This document shows, one piece after another, positions 12,201-27,200 of a DNA stretch of 64,000 bases. This stretch comes from Nemopilema nomurai (Eukaryota > Cnidaria > Scyphozoa > Rhizostomeae > Rhizostomatidae), in the NCBI GenBank assembly GCA_003864495.1, contig ML133475.1:445435-509434 (forward strand), in the 5' to 3' direction. Within the stretch, counting starts at the first letter, position 1; every line of letters begins with the position of its first letter. Under the pieces are notes generated by a model. That model was given only the letters and a program-made list of their open reading frames with translations, searched no databases and was not told the origin of the DNA. Both the position numbers and the translations under genes were made by a program.

Positions 12201-15200
12201 GAGGAAAGTTCTAAAAAGAGTGACTCTTTGAAAATACTAAATCATTATCGTTGTTATTGTTTTTAGATTTCTTATAAGAATATGACATGAACTGTATAAA
12301 CAGAGTCCGAATTTACAGGCCAACCTTAAGATTGTCAGGCAGCTCTTGTCTTCCAGCGTATCCAGGATTCATCGTGATGAACATGGTACAAGTTGGGTTA
12401 AGGACCAGTTCGGTTCCTTCAAATATGAACCTCTTCTGTCTTGCCGCAATGGCCTTCTGAATGGTGTGAATTTGCTGTGCAACCACGGACAGGACCTGGT
12501 CAAAAAGTCATTCACATCATGATTCGACCATTTCGAAGGCAGAAGAAGCCTGATAACTCTTAACTTAGAGCTCCGTCTTGCAGCTTCAGAGTTGAGAGGT
12601 GACTTGTAAATGCAACGAATGTTGAACACAAGAGAGTCTACCAAATCTCTAATACGAGGCTCAGACGAAGCAGGATAATTCAACAGCATCGAGCAGTCAT
12701 ACTGAGGCAAAGCAAGCAGCCAGCGTCAAAGCAAAGTGGGAAAAGGAAATATCAGAGCCATGCAATACCAGTTTATAACATTGTAGCTAGGAGAAGTATA
12801 ATATTGTAGCCAGTATTTTTTCAAACCTCATTTCAACTTTTATAAAAAAAATCTCAAGTAGAAAGAAGCAATATATGATTTGCAATCTTAACTCAAAGAA
12901 CCATTCTACAGACTGCATATATCAAAACTGAATGAATTGACATCTTAGCTCATGAATTGACTAAACAAAATGACTTCAAGTCACCTCAAGTTCGATTCGA
13001 TTGAATTCGTCAAAGCAGGCCCAAGATCCAGCTTGTGCCAACCCTTTGAAGAACTTCCCCATCGCCTTGTAATCAAGCCCATCGGAACAATTGAATACTA
13101 CGCACTGGAAAGAAAGACAGGGTAAGTTATTGAAAAAATACGCATCGATTATTGATGCACACGGGTAGATAGAACGCGTTAAGAAAATAGTAAGAAGACG
13201 CTAAGGACCTGCTTCGCGACAGCTTTTGCCAGATCTTTAGAGGTTTCAGTTTTGCCAGTGCCTGCGGGGCCTTCTGGGGCGCCTCCCAAGTTCAACTTCA
13301 GTGCACCCATCAATGTCCTAAAACAAAGTATGCGGAAGTTCATGATTGAAGATAGCGCAGAAGGGAATGCTAACTTTGGTGGGAAAGCCGATTAAATAAG
13401 GTAAGGAAGGTAATAGAGAAAATTGGAAGACTTAAATCATGGTAATAGAATTGAAAAGAATGTTCAAAGGCAACCTTTTCTCTTTTCTGAAATTATAATG
13501 TTTACACAATCCTATCCAGCTGGTTCAGCTATGATTATTAGAATCACAATAGCCATAATCTGAAATGGGTGACAGTGGGCTAAATATTGGAGCAAGAGAG
13601 GGAGAGAGGGAGAGAGGGAGAGAGAGAGAGAGGTAGAGAGGGAGAGAGGTAAATGGCTCTTACCGGTAACATCTGTCAGTCAGAGGGGTAATGACGAGTC
13701 GTCCGGAATTGCCCAGGTATTCGTATCCATAGTCAATGTCTGTCGATATCATGCGCACGACGATTCTCTTGTCTTCAAAGTAATACCTCAGTTGTGCAAT
13801 CCACTGGAAGTCGTTTACGCTACTTACATTATCTGCCGCCATTTTGGCAACAACATCTCGAGCTGGAAAAACGATTAACCGTCATAAGAGTCAGCCGTGA
13901 AAAAGAATCAATCGTGAAATTTAATCTTGAGCGAAGGCCTAACTTTAATGAACAATTGCACATCGAAACAGAAGTAGAAATGTCGCGTTTTGCAGCAAAA
14001 ATGTATGTGATTAGACGTTAGTTTTATTTAGGATACAGATCAAGATAGGTAATGACTGCATTATTGTGTCATGATTGCAAGGGTTTTTGTATTGAACTGA
14101 TCATAACAAAGGTTGTAAAACTAGCAGTGAAGGCATAATGGTAGCACTCTATGGTTTGGATGTAGAGAGAACGCTAGATGAAAACAGATTAGGAAAATGT
14201 AGCAAAAGAAATGTGAAAACTTTGGGAAAAAGAAATACCCTACCGTGAACATCGATGACGATTAAGGCGCCAAGTGTGATGCGAACCCCTTTGTCCAGCT
14301 TTCCTCTTACCAAGGCGACTGTCGAGTCGATTTGCGAGTTGCAGCTATTCTATCAAAAACAAATTGAAAACCGGCATATACTGATGAACTTATTTAGGCA
14401 TAAAATTGAATTGAAATCTTGGCATTAGTGTCTTTGACTATAAGATTCGAAAGTAACTTTCGGGAATAAACGCCTGGGTCCTAATCCAATATTCTCTAAT
14501 GGTTCAAAACTCCGCACGTACCTTTAAACCATTTTCAGCTTGAATCGCTTCGGTAACTTGAGATGTCCAGAAAATGCTGCTGACAGCAATAACGATCTGA
14601 AAATTAAAAAAATTAAAACGATTAATCATTCTTCTGATTAAGAAAGCAAAACCGAAAGAATTAATTGGCACCAATTCGACCGCAGACTTTTGGAGAAAAA
14701 CAAATAATACGGCAATGCATCAAAAAGAGTTATAATGGAGGCACCGACTAAAAGGTAGTAGCTTAATCAATTAGATTGACGAATGAACATTCGAATCTTG
14801 ATGGTCAAAATGTAAAAAGGTGAGACAAATTAGGGAAACGCACAGGTTTGCGTATTCCTAAGCAAGGGATGAAGTGGAAAATAATCAGGGAAGAGAATAT
14901 CTGAAAAGCGTACCTGCCCAGGCCACTCTTGGACCCATTTCTCTCTTGGCACCTGCGTGTATGACTGCATGGCTTCATCTGCCACTTTCATCAAGCTCCT
15001 AATCATCACCTCCTCAACTTGAATGAGCCATTTCTCAACCATTCCCTGCAACAAAGCACTGATACGTAAACAAAAAGATTTCTTAGAAGGAAAAATCAAT
15101 CTAGAAAAAGAATTTCAAAACGATGGTTTGAAAGAATAAGGCTGCAGTACTGGGAAAACACGTATAGAGCGGTGGATTAGCCTGGCGTCAGTTTTGATGA

Positions 15201-18200
15201 TAGATAGAAGACTGAGTGATGAGCAAAAAGTGGAAAAACCCATCGAAGAAGAGGAAGCTGGCTGATAAATATGAGACAGATATCTCAGATTTTTTACGCA
15301 AAAGTTTTAGTATAGTGGCAAAACACAAGGCTAGAAGAACAGAACTTTTGATTTGATCAATTCAATCAATTCAATTCAAATCAATTCATCAATTCAGTGT
15401 AGACAATTCACCTTTGCCTTGGCGGGAACAATTTTATTGGAGAATGGGACAGTCTCGTTTTCGCTGCTGATCATGCCAACTATCTCCTGTTGCTCCGTGA
15501 ATTCGAGCTTGGCGATGCCTTCGAAGCATTTCTTCAAGTGAGGCTGGACACGCATCGGATCTTTTGTTTCAGAAAGGATTTCCAGGAGCTCGTCGTTTGA
15601 CAAAAAGAAAAACCTGTAGATTGAAATGCGAAATAAAGTAATCGAAATTTTCTAAAACGTAAGGTATACCAATTGAAATAGCAGCGCTACTTCTACAAGA
15701 AATGTAAGTTGGTGGATTTCAGGACTAAATGAGAAACACGAATTTGATCAAAATACCATCATTGAATCTAGAATCTAAAGCCTCATTCTGATCAAAATAA
15801 AATCCTGAATAAAGGATTAGAAGCCTGAATCTGGACAAAATACAATTCAATCTAGAATCTCAAGCTTGAATCTGACCACAATATAAATCCTAGGTCAAGA
15901 ATCTGAAACTTGAATCTGATCAAAACACAATTCTTAAGTCTAGAGAGTGAAGTGTGGATATAAAGGCTTTCCCTTTAAGCATCCGGAATTTCTCATCCGT
16001 CTGTAAAGATCTAGTCTGCTATCCCTTGCGCCGACAAAATAAAACATACCACCAATAGTTAGTTTGGACAAGCATCAGGATAAATCATGAATTAGATTAG
16101 CTACCTTGGGAAAAATAACTGCTTCTTCTCCAGGTAGGCATTGAGACCCTTCTGGATCTCTTCCAGCAGCTGATTGGCTTCGACCAGCCGACTGAGCATA
16201 TTTGGTTGGCTGGTACAGGTCAGCACGTGATCATCTTTCACCTTTGCGAACAAACAAAAGCAGTGAAATGACGATATTGTTAAGGATTCTTAAGAAGCAG
16301 ATAGTATGGGAAATTAAGTTGCTGTATGTAAGAAAAATGGCCTAACTGGTTGTCTGAACATTATAGGGTATAAAGTGCAAAAAACATTCCAGGGGTTATA
16401 AGTCAAAGGTCAGTTATAATTCAATTACTACCAAGCTTACGACCACCAAATGAAGACGCAGGAGCGAATCAAAGATGCATCGCTATCAACTTACAGATTC
16501 AGTCATGATGTCCCGCCAATAGCTGTCAACAATACCAAACTTTCTTCCCTCTTCCGGCATCTGTGCCATAATATCTTCGGAGCTGAAGATTGGCTCTAGG
16601 TACAACCATGTTGCTTGGCACTGTTGAAAATACCAACGCATTAAACAATGAATTTCAACATTAAGCAAAATGAAATCAAACACGAGGCTTGTTATGATAA
16701 TAAATTTTCGAATCTCCCCGCAGAATCATCCTATTTCCACCGGGGCACATTTTTTCTCGCAAAACATGTCACAACCAAAATGATGACAAAATTTCTCTCT
16801 TACAAAAAAACCTCTAAACAAAAAGTGAAATTTAAAGAACGGGCCTCCGTTTATCCAACTTTTCTGACAAAAACAAGCACAGATCTGATCGATCAAGTGA
16901 GAGGGTAAAATGTATATTGAATATCGTTTATACATAATCAAGTGAGAGGCTGAAATATAAATTGAATATCGTTTATACATAATCAAGTGAGTTGCTGAAA
17001 TATATATTGAATATCGTTTATACATAAACTTCAGCATGTATCATTCATGAACTGTTTATCGTCGATATAAGTAGTATACTAAGATAAATTGCAATGTAGA
17101 ACCAGTAAAGACCTTGAGCCAATTGTCGAGAATATCTTGAATGAGGATGAGCCTTTCGCACCACTCCTTGATTTCCTTCTCGAACGGCTTGATGAAAGGC
17201 GAACCACTCATCGTTTGCGCCTTGACAATGTGGTCATCAAGAAGCAACTGAACCTCGTCAATGGCAGAGAGGATGCTCACACCCTATGGAATCAAAAGGC
17301 AACTGAAAATCCTGTTCATGTTTCGAAAACAGAAAAGGCGTGCAATAGTACTACGGTAGGTTCCCATGAATAGGAAAACCCTCGTATATAAGAAACAGGC
17401 CCAATTCTATTCAAAAGGGGCTCTTTTATAAGATAATTTTAGGTTCAAAAGCAAACTGTTTCTTTTTCCAGGTTCATTCTATAAATCATTCCAAAATGCC
17501 AAACATTTCTTATTTTCCAATGAATTATTGATCAAGCATCAAGAATTTTAATGGTATACCACCAGTAATGTTCTATACACACGCATGCATGTTACATTTA
17601 CATAATTTGACTTGATTTGGTTTTTTTATCGGTGCCTATGTATAAGAAACTTGATTATGAAAAGGTTTCTTCAAAAAATTCTTCAATTGAAAAAGTGGTT
17701 TCTTATTTGCGGGAACCTGCTGTACAAAAGGCAATTAAAAGAAAAAATCTGAAATCTTAATCGATATGCCATTAGGCTGATGTATTAGAGTTCTTATATT
17801 GTGATTATAATTGAGGGTGATTATAATTGACTATAATGTGCAAATTGCCTAGGGCTGTAAGATCCTTGAATTGCGCTCATAAATAAGCTTGAATTGTTAG
17901 TCCAGTTCCATTACATCGTACACTTATTTAGTTATATTTGCTCAGTTTCACACAACCAGCTATGTTCAGCAAACCAACAGCAACAATAGCAGCGTCCGTA
18001 TTAATCCATTTTACTGGGAATAAACTTCAGAGTAAGATGATGCTGATGATGATGGTTTTGAAAAACAGTCGAGGATTCACCAATAGATGCGTTATTGATC
18101 TCAAAAGTCTGATACCATAGGCTCTTACCGTATCGCGATATGGAACAAGTTCAAAGTGCATCCCATTCCACTCTGACTTCATTTTCTCCATAGCCTTTTC

Positions 18201-21200
18201 TAAAGAATACTCCTTCGTAGCGGCGCCACTTATCTCCTCGAGCCTAACAACAAAAAGCAAGGTACCTTGAAATATTGATCTTCGGAGAAGGCAACTAGTT
18301 GATGATCATTGGCAATCAAACGTGGAAGGCAAAAGGGTAGTCTGAAGTGAACGTACTTTTCAAGGTACTGTTGCAAGCCGAACTCCAGCATTTGACTGAG
18401 AGACGTTGTCTCTTCCGGTTTGATGTCATACTCCACAACATCGCTCATCTACAAAATGAGCAGTCAGCTATAAGTAACAATTTGGAGATGTTGATTAACA
18501 TACGATAATGCGATCGATCATCTACCGGTAGTGATGCCAGCAGGAAGCATAAAAGTGATGACCATGGCTTGCAAGTTAGCTACATCGATTAGTGATACAT
18601 GTAAATGATCGTGGTGATTGAAGGTTTTGATTAGTGATTGTGAAGAATCAGGAAGTAATTGTGTTGATTCAAGATACTGATTAATGATTGTGATGATTCA
18701 GGATATTCATTAGTGATTATGGTAATTTAGAGCATTGATTAATGATTCTGGTGATTCGTGGTATTGATTAGTGATTGCAGTGATTCAGTGTATTGATTAA
18801 TGATTTTGGTGGTTCAGGGTATCAATGTTGATAAAATACGAGGCGATTCATACCTGCTCCCAATGCCGTTCCCTGAGACCGGGGTTGCAGATGCAAGAAA
18901 GGAGGGGCAGGTAAACCTTGAACTTGTCGATCTTTGATTTGGTGCTGTCAGCAACCCGCCGGGGGCCTTGTACATCAGCAAATGTCTTGGTCAGCTTGAA
19001 CATTGTTCGCCACATCGAACTGACTTCCTCCTCCAACTTCTCCGCGTCAATTTCACGAAATGGGCCTAAAATTTGGCGACTGATTATTTCAAGACCGATA
19101 CAAACACAAATTCAGACACATCATTCAAATCAAACTCAAATGTCAGATGCTATATTTATATACACAAACATTTTGCAGAATTCTCTAAATTTTTTGAAAC
19201 GAAAAAGCAAATACAAACCGTTCATCCACTCCTCGTACTTTGTGGAGAAATTTGCTGCAGTCTTCCAGAGTTTATCAAATGGCTCCTTGTACGCGATGAT
19301 GCCTTGGAGTATGGGGAACTGGGAAGGTTCCCACTCCAAGAGTTCTTCTTCTTCGTTTAATGACTACGGTGGACAAATTAGCTGGTAAAATCACAGGCCA
19401 GAAATCATTGCTAGAAAATTTATGGCCAAGTTCCGGTTATGACATAAAACAGGTGCAAAAATGGAACTATTCTTTACCATTAAATTTTATGAAAAAATTA
19501 CAGATTATTTTACAATCACTACGCTTTTTTCAGTCCATCAGAGATATAAAACCATATATTTCTCTATTCGAGTAGCCTTTCTGCTTTCCGTTTTCTTCGA
19601 AAATCTTCTATGTTTTTATCAAATGATATTTAAATATAAGAAGAAAATACCTGAAGTTCTTCTCTTGCTATGAGTAACAGGGTATCAAGTTCTTCTAGCT
19701 TCTCGACATTCTTGTTCATTTCCTCTGTGTTCATTATCTGTAACGAGGTTGATAATAATTCATAACGAGTTTGATTATATCCTTAACGAGGGAAATCATT
19801 GAATTCGCGTTTTGAGTAGCAGTCTGAATGCTCGAAACAAATATTTACCTAAAGTTTAATTGCAATCATTGGTAATTTCATTTAAAAACTTTCTATATTA
19901 TTCTCAAAATCTAGATTGTTACTAGAATAAAGAGAAAAGTGCTCTTATTAGAATACAGCCTGCAACGACAGTGTTAAAATCTAAAGTCTTCATAGACAGA
20001 ATATCTATAGAATGACGGGAGAATGGAATCTTCTTTAACAACGCTGGTACAGGCAGCAAGATAATCAGCATAAAATTAATGGGATTTCCCGAAAAAGAAT
20101 ATTTGGGACAAAATATTTGGTTTCAGAAAATAAAATGGCCAAATCTTGGAACACTTTCATAGCAAAAAATACAAAATTCAGCTTCTTGCAATAGAGATAT
20201 GCGACATATGAAAATGCTGCAACGCTGAAAAACTACCTCTTTCTTCCTGAATGTTTCCACTTCTTTGTTGTAAATATTCAATTTTTCATCAAAGTTCTTT
20301 AGCCTAAAAACAGATTGAGTCAGAATAAGAGAGAGAGCAATAATTTTGCATAGAAGAAAGAAAATACGGTATTTGAATATTAAGTCCTCGGCAAAAGGAC
20401 TATAGATTATTTCAAAAGCATTTTCAAAAAACAATCAATCGCCTTTAACTTTAACTGGAATCAATTCACTTCTAGCTGTTCTGGCTAAGGCACAATGGAC
20501 AAAATTTACTATTGATTGAGTTCTGATTTATTGACTGATTAATTTACTGAATAAAATAAAATTCATGATAACTAGCTTTCGTCATTTTCAATTTATTGCT
20601 TAACAGCAAAAAAATTGGAGACTGCTGATGTTAGAAGTAGAATATTTCTTACGCGTAGAATACTTTTTTCCCACAAAAGGTCATACGAAAATTGTCAAAA
20701 GGTGTCCTTTGCAATAAAATCCTTTTTACTTAATGTATAGCATCTGGACTTTCGTGCTTAGCTGAATAGATATATGGTCAAAAAGCCATATGATTAAGTA
20801 GCAAGTAATATGGGTATGAATACTTCTTTCTAAGCTCCGTCATTGCCAAATCTTTGCGGTGATCGATGCGATTACGACTAAGTTCAAATATCTTCTGAAT
20901 GTGGTCTGGCCAGTGAAACACAGTGCTGTTCAATTTGATGTCTTCATCTGCAGAAAAAAATTGGATTTTCTCAATATCCAATAATGCTTAGCATTTTACA
21001 TCATCGAGATCATACTCTAATTATTAAAAATTACGTCGTTCAAAATAACTACACTCTCCCATTGAAAAATGCTGTTTTGTATGATCATTAGATTGCATGA
21101 TGACTGTCTTTTATTTTAAAATTTTAAGGGTGTATGTGAACAAATTGTTTCGCAAACCTAAATTTGACAAATCAAGGGGTTGTCGAGCACCCCAGCTCTA

Positions 21201-24200
21201 AAAGGATGCAAGAACAGGCACTATTAAGTTAAGAAGAGAGGCACTTTTACATAGTTTATCAAAATGTGGGAGAGGGGGGTCAATGCCCCTCTAGACCCCT
21301 GGTTCCTTTATCACTGCGGCTCCCCCATCAAATATTTAAATCTCAAAGACCATTTAACCTGCAGTGCATCCTGAGGACATTAACAGGTAGTTAAAATTAC
21401 CAAATAAAAAACCCCAAATTTCCAAGAACTTTCCTAGAGGTCAATAACATAGTTAAAACATGGACTCATTTATCAAATGAATATGACAAAACCCGTCCAG
21501 TGGAACTTACACGGTAGCGTGGCGTAGTCCAGCAAAAACACGAGTCGCTCTGCTGCTTCATCAACTTCCTGCTGCAGTTTGACCACTGTCACACCACTGG
21601 CATTCTTCACGTACTCTTCGAGTTGAACCAAATCAGAAGTCTGGTCGGGCATTTCTTGACAGCGATCTGATATCTCATCAAATCGTCTACATATCCTGCG
21701 GAAATTGAATAAATAAGTATAACAGATAATGTAATCGAGAGTTGCTAGAAGTTTCTGTAATACAACCTAGGTGTTTTTAAAAATGTAGCCGCAACCAGGA
21801 AAAATTCTTCATTAAGACTTGCTTCATGTGAAATCGTTTAAATTTTCATCATATTGTAGAAAAAGACGCAAAATTCAACGAAAATCAAAGAAAACGATAC
21901 GTACCCCCGGTTCTGGTCACGATTTTGGTCAACGATGTATGAAATTAAGCGATTTTCAAGGCTTCTTGCGCGCTTTTCCAACTCCTCGTTAACTTGGACA
22001 CAATTAAGACAAAGGAGGTTGAGTGGAACTGTTGCGTGCAATGAGGCAATTTCATCTCCTATTCCTTTAAACTGGTTAATTTTCTGCAATTTAAATACAA
22101 AAAAAATTAAATATCCTGACAGCAAATGAATGTCTAATAGAATTTATTCAGCATATAGATTAACAACGATTGAAAAAGGATGTCACAATTGCAATGATGC
22201 GCACTAAATGGCAATGCATGAGAATAAAGCAAATGCAAAGAAAAAGTAGGCACTTGAACAGCCCTGACCTTGGAGAAAGAAGAAAGGGCATGGGGCTGCT
22301 GTAAGAAATTGGCAGTCTCGGTATCTGCTTTTCCAGTCAGAAGGTCTTGGTACTTTTTGTAGGTTCCAAGGTACCTGGGAAATCAAGATCGACAAGAGCG
22401 TGCTCAGCCGTTATCAAAGTAACGTCATCATAAACAATTGGAATCAGTGAACTAGCGTGATTTGGGTAAGAGCCAACAAGAGAATCGAGCATTCTTTGAG
22501 GAAAATGTAAGAAGAGAAAGGAGTTTAATAGCATACAAACAAGTAATCCACAAATAAAGATGGCAACTAAATTGAGTTTAAATGATTCATAGCGTTGAGA
22601 AAATCTACTAGTGAAGTTACTTTGCCGCGTGGAATACAATGCGGAAGCAGACTTATAAATTAGCTTCTACGAATACGAGCTTTGTAAAAGCAAATAAATA
22701 AAAGCAAAAGTAACCTTTGAGGTCCAATGGTATTATCTTTGAAAACTTCCACTCCCTTCTCGATGAAGTCTGTTACAACTGCTTCCTCTACATTCACTGA
22801 TCGTAGAAAGAGTTTCTTGGCTTTCAAATCAGGGAAAAGCTCACCTTCAACCTGAAAAGTAAGGTAATACTTTACTAGTGTAAGAAAGAGATAGGGCAGA
22901 AAAGGGAGAGCTGGTTATTATTAATTCATTAATTTTACTGACCATACATTTGTTGATTTAGCTACTGTTGTTCAAAACTTGACTAGATAGCATAGCTGAT
23001 TTATTAAATGCTTCGTGATATAAATATTCACAATAGCATGGTTCACTTTTTTCTTGCTATTTCTTGATTTTTTATGGTAGCTTTTAAAATGGTTGGAATT
23101 TGAAGCCGCAGAAAATTAATCACAAACTGACGATTGTCGTTTAGCATCATTGTGACGTAAAATGACTTTTTGTTTGGCATATCAAGACGCTGCTAATTTC
23201 ACAAGTAATAAGAGGACAAGTTTGTTCTTGCAAGATAGGTTTGTTGAGTGCAATTCTAGAAAATGCAAATAGGCACAATTGCAAAAAGAAAAACCCGAAA
23301 TAGTCATGTAACAATGAAAAAATTCAAATAATAGGCACAATTGCAAAAAGAAACACTTAAATGATCATTTTACATTTGAAAACAGTTTGTAATACAGAAT
23401 GAATTTCATCAGGAAATAGAAAGTTATCAACCAAAGTCACAAAAACAGAATTTAAAGATGACTATTTTGGATCCCACATTTTGACAGAAAACCCGTTTTA
23501 TATTTGAAATCGCTTTTAAAATCGTTTGAAATCTTTCAACGGGCTACTTGTTAGTATGGTAGTCAGCCCTTACTGAAACACCTCGACTTGAGAGAGAGGT
23601 TGTAGACGTACCCGTGGTAGGTTCTCTGCACATGCAACGACCTCCGTAAAGCATCTCATGATGACATCACGAAGGTCAGTGAACTGGGGCTGGAATGTGA
23701 TTTGTCGGTCGGCGATGAGCACGTTGACTGCTATGACCTGAGGAGGAGCGAACGAGGGACTTGGTTAGAGGCAGATAGGGGGAAAAAGGGATATAAGCGG
23801 TATTAAAAGAGTAATGCGAGATATTGCTGACTAAAATGAACAAACGTTGACGAACAAATTTATGGTGCATGGAATTAGCAATACAGTGGCTGTGAGAGAA
23901 AGATGCAGAAGCTTGTGTTTTGATACCTAGGCCTATTTGTAACATATGTGTCAGTTTAGATGTTGCTAATAAACATTTTCGCCTTTATAATAAGTAAAAT
24001 ACGCCATAAAACACCATATTTGCTTTTGACTTTCCACTGCCTTCATGTATTAACGTTCCAAGATCATGAATTGACTAAACACGTGGAATTAGATAAGACG
24101 TAGGACCAATTACCCACTACTTACTTGCTGTTGAACAAACTGCAGGTCGCTAAATGGTTCTTCGAAGTCGTTCCCCTTCTAAGAAGACAAAGACGGTAGT

Positions 24201-27200
24201 GAAGAACTTAATGGAAGTTAACTTAATTTTGACATAGTACAGCAACTGGGTCCGCAGAATATAGAACATTATGCATTATGGTTACTACCTCGAAATTCAG
24301 TGCGCTCAATGCACACCTATGCGCGCATACCCACCACGCTCAATGTGGTGGTCAGGCAATTGTCACAGCTGTAGATAACGAGACAAACAAACCTTGGACA
24401 GCCCTGCTAGCATGTAAAAATAGTTGAAAGTGGTACTATTAGAAAGGTCAAAGCTAGCATTTGACCAAGTCTCATTAGGCCTAACAACGTAAAATAAAAT
24501 GCGCGCCTATTGTGAAACGAGCAAACGCAAGATTTTCGATGGCAGCTAAGAATACTGTAATGAATACAGAAGCGCTACCTTGTCAGGTCAGTATGTGACC
24601 CGGTGCGTTCAAAGCACTGGACAGTATGTGGAGTTGATGAGAGAAAATAGAATATGGAAAAAGGATGTAATGCTTTGCTGATAACGTTAGTGGCCAATCT
24701 TCATACAAAATGTTTCTATATGCCTTGCACGTTTTTTGTTATTGAAAAGATATGGGCAACACGGATCTTACAAACACAACTCCATGTCATAGGCAACAGG
24801 ATTTCGTACGACGGTTTGTAGAAAATGCGGGAATGTAACCAAAATAACTTCCATGTGCAGTAAAAAGGGGCGGGGAACTGCGGATTGAATGTTAATATAG
24901 AATGGGCCACCAAATTTAGCAGTTTAACAGGTTTTCCATTATTGTCTTCATAAAACATTAAGAATTCTTTCGATACGTTTAGCCACGCAGTCAACAAATG
25001 AGACAATGAATAATTCTAGCTAGATACCTGATATCGGTTGAGAAAATCTAGCAAGTCTTTCAACGAGTCAAGCACCATGCTTCTTAGCTGAATGGACATG
25101 ACGGATGCGACGCATGCGAAGAAAGATTGTATCAGGTGACTGGGTTCCAGGTCCTTTTTTGGAATCAGTTGCACCCAACTGTCCTTCAGCGACTTCAAAA
25201 CATCAGCACACGTAGGGATCCACCTATGGAAATCAAATGTTTATTTTGCTGCAAATTATGTGGTAATAATATGAAGTCATAGGTGGGGAACGCAGAAGAT
25301 GTCATCTAAGCCGGATGAGTTGGAGGTGGCTAAAAGGTGAAAAATCAATGCCCAATTCATAACGGGATAGTATGGATAGTTTGTAAGATGTATGATAGAG
25401 ATCTAGTGTTTGGCAAAAAAACGCTTGGCTTAAAATGTATACATCAAATAGATATTAAAATGTCGTTCTTTAGAGAAGGGTGGCTGAAACTTTACGCAGT
25501 GAATTTTAAGGACGATTCAGTGAAGTCAGAGATGGAAGAAGGATTCAGTGCATTAACTTTCTTTTTGCTTAACAACTAAAGGGCCAAAGATAATTTGAGC
25601 GGCATTACTAAGGCTCTTGGGGTATCAGGGCAATTAGAAAATAGACAGGTAAAGATAAGCTTTTATAGAGAAAGACCAATAAAAACTTTGAGCGAAAACA
25701 TTTTTTTTAACTTTTATCACAGACAACCAAACAGATTGCGCGCACACGTGCGTTTACGAATAGTCTACGTACAGAATTAAAGTCATCACAACACAACGCA
25801 GTCTGTGCTGTGTCTGCAACGAATAACTGTCCACTAATTGTGCTTAATTTTAGTAAGGCGCTTATTTAATGATGTATGGATAATTCAATTGTAGGTCAAA
25901 TCAATCCATTCTAACGTGACGAAAACCTCAGTGGTTGACCAGGGATATAGTTTCTAATTGCTCGTGAGCCTTATCAACACGTGAGACAATCTTAGAAACA
26001 GATAGTAAGATTCAAATTTTAAAATCTTCTATCATGGTTTGAAGCCTTTATTAGCTATTGGAATACGAAATTCAATTGTAACAAAAAGATCAAAAGAGTT
26101 TATATATACTTAAGACATACACTTTTATGAGATCATCTCTTGCTTTTGCAGCCTGTCTTTTTATCAGAGCTTCAAATTCGTGGCAATACATCGGAGCTCC
26201 AGCTGCATAAATTTCATCCACCATCACGAATCGACTCCCTGAAAACCTGTAAGAACAACAGAATACCATTTCATTTGTAAAGGGTGATATTAAGGGTGCA
26301 TTGATAAAAAAAATCGAGTTTGCAAGACCTGCAGCAGTTGTTCTAACTTTTAAACGGCTTTGTCTTTGCACAAGCTAGAAAAAGCGGAGTTAGTTTTTGC
26401 ATGCTTAAAGTACTTCTTCGTCAGACACTCCTTAGAGTATGCACGAATTTGTCTTGGATCAGAATTGATTGCATTTCTTCATAGACTGGCTGTTTATTTT
26501 GTCAGCTTTCGGTTATTTTCAATATTTGCCTCCTCAGACATTGACCGAAATGACCGAAAGCTGACATGACAAATAGCCAGTTGCAGATTTCACAGGTTTC
26601 ATATTTAAACTGTTGCATTAAAACGTTTGGCGCATACCAACAGTTAAAACTTCACTTCTTCTAAAACTATAATCTATAGGGTTTAGGGTTACTCAATGAA
26701 GGCGACATAAAGGTCTCAATTACGAAAATAATTCCTGGTTTGAGAGGGAAGCGCAGAATGCTGGATACGATATTTTGGAATGGCATTAGTGCTCAAAGGC
26801 TTTGTCATATACTTTGAAACTGGGCAAGGCAAATTCAAGTTTACGTCATTTGATGCTCTAACGATTGCTGATAAAATAATCTCTCTATGTGAAAAGAGGT
26901 TTCTGAGAAAAACGAGACAGCATTGGTATTGGTATTTAATTGAATGGCACCAAATACCCATAAAAGATATCGAAGTTCCGTAGTCAAATGTTGCGTATGC
27001 AATATGAGCTTAAAGTTTTCTCACCCTTATGACGTGTTTGCATTAATGTTTAAATTAATTAAATTAATATGAATAAGAACTGTTTCTGAATTGTTCAAAA
27101 TCTTATGCATCTCAGTGGAGCACTAACGGGTAGCGTCTCGGCTCCCACGGATATCCCTCAGAAATGTATCCAGCAAAACGGTTTTCTCTATAAAACTGGT

